From assembly GCA_049999765.1 (NCBI GenBank), contig JBNGIQ010008438.1, positions 65,335-129,334 of the forward strand: 64,000 nucleotides of DNA. The letters are read 5' to 3'. A program made the translations under genes and the position numbers. This DNA is from Phaeoceros laevis (taxonomy: Eukaryota; Anthocerotophyta; Anthocerotopsida; Notothyladales). Under the pieces are notes generated by a model. The model searched no databases and was not told the origin of the DNA. It was given only the letters and a program-made list of their open reading frames with translations. Positions 50,779 to 59,561 of this stretch are shown here, in pieces. Every line of letters begins with the position of its first letter. Position 1 is the first letter of the stretch.

Positions 50779-53700
50779 ATGATGGCCGCTAGACTGGATC
50801 ACAAGCTGACCGGCGAGGCATTCAGCACTTCTTTGCCACCAATTCCCGCGCTGAGGCAAAGCATTCAAGGACTAGTTCCTGATATTGGTGGGTTTGAAGC
50901 CCTGAGCCGCTCAGCTGGAAAGGTGTGGTCTGCAAAAAGTTCTGCAATGGGGCGACAGGAAGCTATGCCTCCGGAAGAGCTGCAGGAGGTCTTATGGAAA
51001 CAGTTCTTCGCAGATACCACACAATGGTGGGACAANNNNNNNNNNNNNNNNNNNNNNNNNNNNNNNNNNNNNNNNNNNNNNNNNNNNNNNNNNNNNNNNN
51101 NNNNNNNNNNNNNNNNNNNNNNNNNNNNNNNNNNNGGAAACAGTTCTTCGCAGATACCACACAATGGTGGGACAACAGACGGACCAAGCCTACTTCTCGA
51201 CATCCTGATTTCAGACATAAGGTGTCCAAGTTTCCGCTGTGGTTAGACAATCGGCACAAGCCTGTTTGGGTCGACTCTCAGCTAGCCACAATTGACGCTG
51301 GGTTGAAGACGACTCCCAAGTATGGATCTCCAGTTCAAGGGCCAGGAGCTTTCGCAGCAATTGGGGCCCACTTGGAGGTCGAAATGTGCAGGAAACTGTG
51401 TGAGGATGGACTGATTTCTGACGCTGTCGATGCATTGGATCTACTGGTGCAGCAAGGATGCCAGGTACCCAACAATCTCTTCTATCGGCTCCTCAAGAGG
51501 TGCATCCAGGACAAGGACCTGGTTTTAGGCAGACACATCCATTCTCTCACTGTCCAAAGCGGGTATGAAGGAGACGCCTTCTTAGCCACCCACCTCATTG
51601 GTCTCTACGCTTTGCATGGCAGGTTGGACGAAGCAATGGGAGTCTTTACCAAGATCTCTACACCGGACGCCTATAACTGGGCTACCATCATCTTCGCATA
51701 CGCTAAACATGGAGAGGCTACAGAGGCTGCGGAGGCTATACGACTGTATCGACAAATGTGCGAGTCAAGCACCGTCAAACCCGATGACCGTATCTATTCT
51801 GCAGTACTGAAAGCTTGCACCGCTGCGAGGGATTTAGTTGCCGGAAAGGAGGTCCATGGTCATATTCTAGCTAGTCGTCAGAAGCCAGATAGATTTGTTC
51901 AAGCTGGGCTGGTTAACATGTACGCGAAGTGTGGTAGCTTGGAGGATGCTCGTAGAGTGTTCGACAAACTTTCTAACAGGGATGCTGTAACATGGACCGC
52001 AATGATTGCAGGGTATACCCAGCATGGCTTGGGTGTGGAAGCCCTTAAACTGTACAGCAGTATGCAACAGGAAGGCTTCACTCCTGATTGTGTTACATTT
52101 GTATGCCTGCTGCAGGCATGTGCCAGCGTAGGTATAGGAGCTCTTGGTGAGGGAAAGCAACTTCATGCACAGATCAAAAAGCAACGACTGCAAGTGGATA
52201 TGGTTCTTGGGGGCAGCTTGGTGAACATGTATGCAAAGTGTGGTAGCATAGAGGATGCTTGCATCGTGTTCAACAAACTTGCCAAGAGGGATGTTGTGAC
52301 GTGGACCGTAATGATTGCAGGGTATGCAAAGCAGGGGATGGGTGAGGAAGCCCTTAGTCTTTACAGGGGTATGCAAGAGGAAGGCCTCAACCCTCCTGAT
52401 TGTGTAACATACGTATGCCTGCTGCAAGCATGTGCGAGTGTAGGTGTAGGAGCCCTTCATGAGGGAAAGCAGCTGCATGCAATTATCAAAGAACAGGGGC
52501 TGCAACAGGATGTGCTTCTTGGTGGCAGCTTGGTTAACATGTATGCAAAGTGTGGTTGCTTAGAAGATGCTCGCAGCATGTTTGACGAACTTCCAAAGAA
52601 GAATAGTATAGCATGGAATGCGATGATAGCAGGGTATGCTCAGCAGGGGATGGGTCACAAAGCCCTTGATCTTTACAGGAACATGCAACAGGAAGGCCTC
52701 ACTCCTCCTGATTGTGTTACATATGTATGCCTGCTCCAAGCCTGTGCCAGTGAAGGTGTAGGGGCTCGTCATGCGGGAGAACAGCTCCATGCACAGATAA
52801 ACAAACAAGGACTGCAACAGGATTTGGTTGTACAGTGCAGCTTGGTCAACATGTATGCAAATTGTGGTAGCTTGGTGGATGCTCGCAGACTCTTCGACAC
52901 ACTTCCAGAGAAGGACATTGTATCATGTAATGCGATGATTTCAGGATATGTTCTGCAAGGGATGGATCAGGATGCCCTTGATCTTTACGGGTGGATGCAA
53001 CTGGAAGGCCGCACTCCTCCCAATTCTGTTACATATGTGTATCTGCTTCAGGCATGTTCCAGTATTGGTGTAGCAGCTCTTCACGAGGGGAAGCAGCTCC
53101 ATGCCCAGATTGAAGCACGAGGATTGCAAGAGGATGTGGTTCTATGTGGGAGCATGGTTAACATGTATGCAAAATGTGGTAGCTTAGAGGATGCTCGCAG
53201 ACTGTTTGAAAAACTTCCACAGAGAAATGCTATGGCGTGGAATGCAATGATTGCAGGGTATGCCCAGCAGGGGAAGGGCCAAGAAGCCCTGAGTCTGTAC
53301 AGTAGTATGGAAAAGGAAGGCCTCACTCCTGATTGTGTTACTTATGTATGTCTGCTGCAGGCATGTGCCATTGTAGGTGTAGGAGCTCTTTGTGATGGAA
53401 AGCTACTGCACGCACAAATCAAGAAACGAAGACTGCAAGTGGATGTGGTTCTTGGCGGCAGCTTGGTCAACATGTATGCAAAGTGCGGTAGCTTAGAGGA
53501 TGCTTGCCTCGTGTTCAACAAACTTGCGAAGAGGGATATTATAACATGGACCGCAATGATTGCAGGCTATGCCCAGCAGGGGATGGGTCAGGAAGCCCTT
53601 AGTCTTTACAGCAGTATGCAACAGGAAGGCATCATTCCCAATTCTGTCACGTATGTATGCCTGCTGCAAGCATGTGCAGCTGTAGCAGGTCTGCCTCTGG

Positions 53701-54476
53701 GAGAGCAGCTGCATGCAGAGATTGAGGAGAGGGGAATTCAAGCGGATTGCATTGTGGGGGCAGCACTGGTAAATATGTACGCAAAGTGTGGGAGCATGTA
53801 TTCTGCACAGCGGGTGTTTGATTCACTGACTGAAAGGAGCATCAAGGCTTGGGGTGCACTAGTTAGTGGCTATGCTCGCCAAGGAGATAGTCAGGCTGTG
53901 TTTGACTTGCTTGACAGGATGCGGTTGGAAGGCATTAGCCCAAATGAGATCATGTTCCTTAGCGTGCTAACAGTTTGCAGTCATGTGGGTCTCGTGGACG
54001 AAGGCCGAAAGTACTTCGAGGCGATGAGAACAGATTATGGCATCAGTGCGACGGTGGAGCACTTTATATGCATGGTGGATCTTCTGGGACGTGCAGGTCA
54101 TCTAGACGAGGCACTACAGATGGCCAAGACCATGCCGTTTCCACCTAATGTTGTGCTGTGGCATACTTTATTAGGAGCTTGTTGGAAGTGGAAGAACGTG
54201 GAGATTGGGCAGGATGCTTTCAATTGTGCAGTTAGCGTGGATGACAAAGATGCTGCATCTTATGTGTTGATGTCCAACATATATGCAAGCGCTGGGATGT
54301 GGGAGGCAGCAAAGGAGATGCAGGCAAGGAGAATGATACTGGGGGCATGGAAGATACCAGGCCAGAGCTGGTGGACTGACATGGACGGAGTGGTACATAC
54401 GTTTCTTGTTGGGGACAAGAATCGTCCCGTGAAGGAAGGTGCGGATGCATGCCTGAAACAGCTGGTTAACAACTGA
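50779..54476 (+). CDS. PPR protein P7 (6 PLS modules) with assembly gap; DYW lost
   Basis: Starts at the ATG 50779 (MMAARLDHKLTGEAF). The frame before and after the run of Ns differs, but the 40 bases on each side of the gap are identical. Overlapping them (removing 140 positions) gives one continuous frame of 1185 residues reading LWKQFFADTTQWWDNRRTKP, the clearest PDF-like segment of the array (HPDFRHK, LWLDNRHKPVWVDSQL). Six internal modules have P-motif pairs TD, TD, ND, NN, ND, TN. E1/E2 and the PG box (SWWTDMDGVVHTF) are present. The frame stops at 54474-54476 after LKQLVNN, just before the DYW domain, whose decayed sequence follows. The encoded protein would be an E+ type factor that needs a DYW domain in trans, if functional. 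Confidence 0.84.
51036..51135. other. Assembly gap of 100 N
   Basis: Exactly 100 N, the conventional size for a gap of unknown length. The 40 bases before it (50996-51035) and after it (51136-51175) are identical, both starting GGAAACAGTTCTTCGCAGAT, so the two contigs most likely overlap and no sequence is missing. Confidence 0.95.
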
Positions 54477-54755
54477 AGCAAGCAGGATATGTTTGCCACC
54501 TCCACTTCTCCTTGCTGGAGTCAATGCTGGACATATTCGATGACGAGAAGAAAGCTAAGATATATGGGCACAGCGAGAATTTGGGTATCGTATATGCCCT
54601 GAATAAGACAGCCCAGGTGACAACGATATGAATTGTGAAAAGTCGGCGGGTCTGTCAGGGTTGTCAACTTGTCACACAGCAACAGAAATTACATTTCGAA
54701 CGTGGAGAATCGAACTACTGTATATCTCCCGGTTCGTGTGGGACGACTGGTTGGT
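54477..54755 (+). pseudogene. Decayed DYW domain after P7
   Basis: Sequence continues the family pattern in broken frames: GATGACGAGAAGAAAGCTAA, then GGGCACAGCGAGAATTTGGG (HSENLG), GCCCTGAATAAGACAGC and TGTCACACAGCAACAG, ending near GGGACGACTGGTTGG. Several indels and stops prevent translation. Confidence 0.8.
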
Positions 54756-55193
54756 AACGCCTGGAAAATCTGGATAATCAAGAACGACTGCGATGCATGG
54801 AGGGGCTGGCCAGTGCCGGAGCGGCATTGTTCAGCGATCACCCACGGTATGTTAGATGACGTGGATGTCCCATTCTCGGGTGCTATTTCAGTTCGTAGTG
54901 ATTCTAATTGCCTCCTCTCCTTCGAGCAGGTGCCAAGTCGCCACCAAAACGAGTATCTGGGCGCTACGATTCTGGGTGCCAGTGACTGCTGTCCAAATTC
55001 GAGTAAGCGAGAGACCAATTTCGATAGGCGCGCCACTCATAAGCGATACGAGGCGGATTCCCTGTTCCATGGAGGCAGCGGCACAACTTCTGGAGGCCGA
55101 TGGCAAGAGGAAAGACTATTATCCCAGGCTGGTTTGAAGAGCTGAGCCGAAGGTGTGCTGAGCAATACGCCTTGCACTGGGGGACAGGAAGCA
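54756..55193. other. P7-P8 spacer
   Basis: Short spacer with the 3' flank block of P7 (intron-like 54847-54929) and, directly after, the 5' flank element GCTGTCCAAATTCGAGTAAG at 54989-55008. The usual leader start of P8 is missing: sequence jumps from the 5' flank (CTTCTGGAGGCCGATGG) to the GTTTGAAGAGCTGAGCCG segment. Confidence 0.5.
54847..54929 (+). other. Predicted intron downstream of P7
   Basis: 83 bases, donor CCACG|GTATGT, acceptor CTTCGAGCAG|GTGCCA, aligned with the other units. Confidence 0.45.
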
Positions 55194-58100
55194 ATGCCTC
55201 CAGAAGCGCTTCAGGAGGTCTTATGGAAACAGTTCTGTGCAGATGCCACAGAATGGTGGGACAACAGACGGACCAAGCCAACTTTCTGGCATCCTGACTT
55301 GAGACATAAGGAGTTCAAGGTTCCGCTGTTGCGAAACGATTGGCACAAGCTTGGTTGCGTCGAACCGCAGCTAGCCATGATGGAAGCTGGGTTGAAGACG
55401 ACTTCCGAGTCTGAATTCACCTCAGTTCAAGGGCCCGGAGCATTTGCAGCAAATGAGGGCCATTTGGAGGTCAAAATGTGCAGGAAACAGTGTGAGGATG
55501 GACTGATTTCTGACGCTGTGGATACATTGGATCTACTGGTGCAGCGAAAATGTCATGTACCCAACAATCTCTTCTATCGTGTCCTCAAGAGGTGCATCCA
55601 GGACAAGGACCTGGTTTTGGGCAGACACATCCATGCTCTTACAGTTAAAAGTGGGTATGAAAGAGACGCCTTCTTAGCCACCCACCTCATTGGTCTCTAC
55701 GCTTCTCATGGCAGGTTGGAGGAGGCAATGGGAGTGTTTACCAAAGTCTCTACACCGGACGCCTATAACTGGGCCACTATAATCTTCGCATACGCTAGGC
55801 ATGGCGAGGCTGCCGAGGCTATACGACTGTATCGGCAGATGTGCGAGTCAAGCACCGTTAAACCCGACGACCGTATCTACTCAGCTGTTCTTAAAGCTTG
55901 TACCGCTGCGGGAGATTTAGTTGCCGGAAAGGAGGTCCATGCTCATGTTCTTGCTAGTCGACAGAGGCCAGATAGATTTGTTCAAGCTGGGCTGGTTAAC
56001 ATGTACGCAAAGTGTGGTAGCTTGGAGGATGCTCGCAGAGTGTTCGACAACCTTTCTAACAGGGATGTTGTAACATGGACCGCAATGATTGCAGGGTATA
56101 CCCAACACCGGATGGGTGCGGAAGCCCTTAGACTGTTCAACAGTATGCAGCAGGAAGGCTTCACTCGTCCTGATTGTTTCACATATGCATGCCTGCTGCA
56201 GGCATGTGCCAGTGTAGGGGTACGAGCTCTTGGTGAGGGAAGGCAACTGCATGCACAGATGGAAAAACAAAGACTGCGAGTGGATGTGGTTCTTGGGGGC
56301 AACTTGGTCAACATGTATGCAAAGTGTGGTAGCTTAGAGGATGCTTGCATCGTGTTCAACAAACTTGCAGAGAGGGATGTTGTAACGTGGAACGTGATGA
56401 TTGCAGGGTATGCGCAGCAGGGGATGGGTCAGGAAGCCCTTCGTCTTTGCAGGAGTATGCAACAGGAGGGTCTCACTCCTCCTGACTGTGTTACATATGT
56501 ATGCCTCCTGCAAGCATGTGCCAGTGTAGGTGTAGGAGGTCTCGATGAGGGAAAGCAGCTGCATGCACAAATCAATGAACAAGGACTGCAAGAGGATTCT
56601 GTCCTGGGCGCCAGCTTGGTTAACATGTATGCAAAGTGTGGCAGCATGGAGGATGCTCGCAGCATGTTTGACAAACTTCCAGAACGAGGCATTGTATCAT
56701 GTAATGCGATGATCTCAGGGTATGTCCAGCACGGGATGGGTGAGGAAGCCCTTCGTTTTTACAGCAATATGGAACAGCATGGCAATTCTGTTACATATGT
56801 ATGCCTGCTGCAGGCATGTGCCAGTTTAGGTGCAGGTGCCCTTCATGAGGGTAAGCAGCTGCATGCGGAGATCAAAGAATACGGACTGCAAGTTGAGGAG
56901 GGTCTAGGCGGCAGCTTGGTTAACATGTATGCGAAGTGTGGTAGCTTAGAGGATGCTCGTATCGTGTTTGACAATCTGTCATACAGGGATGTTGTCACAT
57001 GGACCGGGATGATTGGAGGGTATGCCCAGCAGGGCATGGGTCAGGAAGCGCTTGCTATTTACAGAAAAATGCAGCAGGAAGGCCTCTCTCCCAATTCTGT
57101 GACGTACGTATGCGTGCTGCAGGCGTGTGCCAGTGTGGGTGTAGCAGCTCTTGATGTGGGGAAGCAGCTGCATGCAGAGATCAAAGACCACGGACTGCAA
57201 GAAGATGTGGGTGTAGGCGGCAGCTTGGTTAACATGTATGCAAAGTGTGGTAGCTTAGAGGATGCTCGCATTGTGTTCAACGAACTCTCTGTGAGGGATG
57301 TTGTCACATGGACCGAGATGATCGCAGGGTACGCCCAGCAAGGTATGGGTCAGGAAGCCCTTGATATATACAGGAATATGCAACAGGAAGAGTTCTCGCC
57401 CACTTCTGTGACATATGTATGTGTTCTGCAGGCTTGTGCCAGTGTAGGTGAAGGAGCTCTTGATGAGGGGAAGCAGCTACATGCACAGATTAAAGAGCGA
57501 AGACTGCTAAAGGATGTTGTTCTAGGTGGCAGTTTGGTTAACATGTACTCGAAGTGTGGTAACTTGCAGGTTGCTCGCAGCCTGTTTGACAAGCTTCCAG
57601 AGAGGAATGTTGTGGCATGGAATGCAATGATTGCAGGGTATGCCCAGCAGGGTATGGGCCAGGAAGCCCTTAGTCTTTACAGCTGTATGCAACAGGAAGG
57701 CTTCACTCCCAATACTGTTACATATTTATGCCTGCTGCAGGCATGTGCAGCTGTAGCAGCTCTACCAATGGGAGACCAGCTGTATGCAGAGATTAAGCAT
57801 CGGGGAATGCAAGTGGATGGCATTATAGGAGCAGCACTGGTAAATATGTACGCAAAGTGTGGGAGCATGTACGATTCACAGCTGGTGTTTGATTCACTGC
57901 CTGAAAGGAGCGTTGAGGCTTGGGGTTCTCTAGTTACTGGATATGCTCGCCAAGGAGATAGTCAGGTTGTGTTTGACTTGCTTGACAGGATGAGATTGGA
58001 GGGCGTATACCCAAATGAGGTCATATTCCTTGGTGTGCTGACTGTGTGTAGTCATGTGGGTTTAGTCGACAAAGGCCAAAAGTACTTTGAGGCGATGAGG

Positions 58101-58838
58101 ACAGAGTATGGCATCAGTGCAACCATGGAACACTTTATATGCATGGTGGATCTTCTCGGGCGCGCAGGTCATCTGGACGAAGCGCTACAGATGGCTAAGA
58201 CTATGCCTTTCCCACCTAATGGTATAGTGTGGCATACACTGTTAGGCGCTTGTCGGAAATGGAAGAACGTGGAGATAGGGAAACAGGCTCTTAAGGGTGC
58301 AGTTAGCGTGGATGAGAAAGATGCTGCATCTTATGTGTTGATGTCCAACATTTATGCTAGCAATGGGATGTGGGAGGCAGCAAAGGAGATGCAAGCAAGG
58401 AGAAGGAAGTTGGGGGCATGGAAGAAGCCAGGCCAAAGCTGGTGGACTGACATGGGTGGAATGGTGCATACATTTCTTGTTGGGGATAAGGACCATCCTG
58501 AGAATAAAGATATCTATGCAAGGCTGGAACAGCTAATACCAAAAATGAAGAAAGAAGGATATGTGCCCCACTTGGAGTCGTCGTTGCTGGACGCATCTGA
58601 TGATCATAAGGAAGCTGAGTTGTGTGGGCATAGTGAGAAATTGGCTATTGCATATGCCCTAAATAAGACAGCCGAGGGGACAACTATACGAATTGTGAAA
58701 AATCTGCGGGTTTGCGAGGATTGTCACACAGCAACAGCTTACATATCGAAAGTAGAAAAGCGAACTATCATATGCCGGGATGCAAGTCGTTTCCATGTCT
58801 TCAAGGAGGGAAAATGTTCGTGTGAGGACTACTGGTAG
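55194..58838 (+). CDS. PPR-DYW RNA editing factor P8 (6 PLS modules), leader deleted
   Basis: The first in-frame ATG is 55194 (MPPEALQEVLWKQF), giving 1214 residues. The conserved leader start seen in P2, P3, P7 and P9 is deleted, so the protein would begin almost directly with the PDF-like segment (WKQFCADATEWWDNRRTKP, HPDLRHK), unless an upstream exon supplies a presequence. Six internal modules have P-motif pairs TD, ND, NN, TN, TT, NN. The third module is shortened (EQHGNSVTYV). Terminal PPR block, E1/E2, PG box (SWWTDMGGMVHTF) and a full DYW domain follow with HSEKLAIAYALN and CEDCHTATAY, ending CSCEDYW, so the usual Gly before DYW is Glu. It is closely related to P7 and P9 in its opening block (YTQHRMGAEAL shared with P9). 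Confidence 0.87.
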   Translation: MPPEALQEVLWKQFCADATEWWDNRRTKPTFWHPDLRHKEFKVPLLRNDWHKLGCVEPQLAMMEAGLKTTSESEFTSVQGPGAFAANEGHLEVKMCRKQCEDGLISDAVDTLDLLVQRKCHVPNNLFYRVLKRCIQDKDLVLGRHIHALTVKSGYERDAFLATHLIGLYASHGRLEEAMGVFTKVSTPDAYNWATIIFAYARHGEAAEAIRLYRQMCESSTVKPDDRIYSAVLKACTAAGDLVAGKEVHAHVLASRQRPDRFVQAGLVNMYAKCGSLEDARRVFDNLSNRDVVTWTAMIAGYTQHRMGAEALRLFNSMQQEGFTRPDCFTYACLLQACASVGVRALGEGRQLHAQMEKQRLRVDVVLGGNLVNMYAKCGSLEDACIVFNKLAERDVVTWNVMIAGYAQQGMGQEALRLCRSMQQEGLTPPDCVTYVCLLQACASVGVGGLDEGKQLHAQINEQGLQEDSVLGASLVNMYAKCGSMEDARSMFDKLPERGIVSCNAMISGYVQHGMGEEALRFYSNMEQHGNSVTYVCLLQACASLGAGALHEGKQLHAEIKEYGLQVEEGLGGSLVNMYAKCGSLEDARIVFDNLSYRDVVTWTGMIGGYAQQGMGQEALAIYRKMQQEGLSPNSVTYVCVLQACASVGVAALDVGKQLHAEIKDHGLQEDVGVGGSLVNMYAKCGSLEDARIVFNELSVRDVVTWTEMIAGYAQQGMGQEALDIYRNMQQEEFSPTSVTYVCVLQACASVGEGALDEGKQLHAQIKERRLLKDVVLGGSLVNMYSKCGNLQVARSLFDKLPERNVVAWNAMIAGYAQQGMGQEALSLYSCMQQEGFTPNTVTYLCLLQACAAVAALPMGDQLYAEIKHRGMQVDGIIGAALVNMYAKCGSMYDSQLVFDSLPERSVEAWGSLVTGYARQGDSQVVFDLLDRMRLEGVYPNEVIFLGVLTVCSHVGLVDKGQKYFEAMRTEYGISATMEHFICMVDLLGRAGHLDEALQMAKTMPFPPNGIVWHTLLGACRKWKNVEIGKQALKGAVSVDEKDAASYVLMSNIYASNGMWEAAKEMQARRRKLGAWKKPGQSWWTDMGGMVHTFLVGDKDHPENKDIYARLEQLIPKMKKEGYVPHLESSLLDASDDHKEAELCGHSEKLAIAYALNKTAEGTTIRIVKNLRVCEDCHTATAYISKVEKRTIICRDASRFHVFKEGKCSCEDYW

Positions 58839-59146
58839 GTCACTGCTGGAAAACGGTCATCAGAAGAAGTTTCGAACTGTACAGATTTCCCTGTGGCAAA
58901 AACGGTATGCAATTCTGGACGAGCTGCATTCATCCTAGGTGTGCTTCTCCTGTAATCTGGCCAGTAACCGGATAACCAAGAACGATTGTGTTCCCTCGAA
59001 GGGCTGCCCACTACTGTGGTAAGGCCCCAGGATGCCCTTGGGAGGGGTGCACCGCTGGTAGGTGTCGTGCTGCATCTAGGATGCAATGCTGAGCACGTAA
59101 AAGCATATCTCTCTCGCCTGACCGCCATTTTCTACGATCACTTGCG

Positions 59147-59238
59147 GTATGTTTGATGATGCGAATGCTGTTCTTTGCCTCATCTCAAGTATTATCTGCT
59201 CCTGAAGGAATTTTAACTGCCTCTTTTTCTTTGAGCAG
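59147..59238 (+). other. Predicted intron downstream of P8 stop
   Basis: 92 bases, donor CTTGCG|GTATGT, acceptor CTTTGAGCAG|TTGCCAC, 308 bases after the stop codon. Confidence 0.55.
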
Positions 59239-59362
59239 TTGCCACGCCTGGTAAGGAGTGTAACCATGCCACCTGGTGGCTATTGATACTTATGGTACTG
59301 TACAGGTAAAAGATACATGCTGTACGTTTGTTACGCATCTTATGTTTTTGATAAGATTGCTT

Positions 59363-59412
59363 CTGTCGACTAGCAAGAACATGAGCATGGACCTCCTGTC
59401 TTCCAACAAGAG
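59363..59412 (-). pseudogene. Inverted 50-bp fragment of PPR coding sequence
   Basis: The minus strand reads GAGGTCCATGCTCATGTTCT and CTAGTCGACAG, translating to EVHAHVLASR. This matches P8 coding sequence at about 55920-55970, including the GTCGACAG that distinguishes P8. It is a small inverted copy inserted in the spacer upstream of P9. Confidence 0.75.
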
Positions 59413-59561
59413 TTTCTGGGCACTACGGTACCCGGTGAGTGCTGTACAAATCCGGGGCGAGCCGGTGAGGAGTGGTACGAGGCGTGCCATGGCGGCAGCG
59501 GCAAGGAGACACAAGTTCCGCAGGCCTGAACGATAGAGAAGCAGCTGGCTAGCTCTTGATT

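Larger units (their letters stand above)
58839..59561. other. P8-P9 spacer with inverted PPR fragment
   Basis: The left part is the conserved 3' flank with an intron-like block at 59147-59238. It then contains an inverted piece of PPR coding sequence (59363-59412) followed by the 5' flank of P9 (GAGTGCTGTACAAATCC, GAGAAGCAGCTGGCTAGCTC). No complete gene. Confidence 0.55.
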
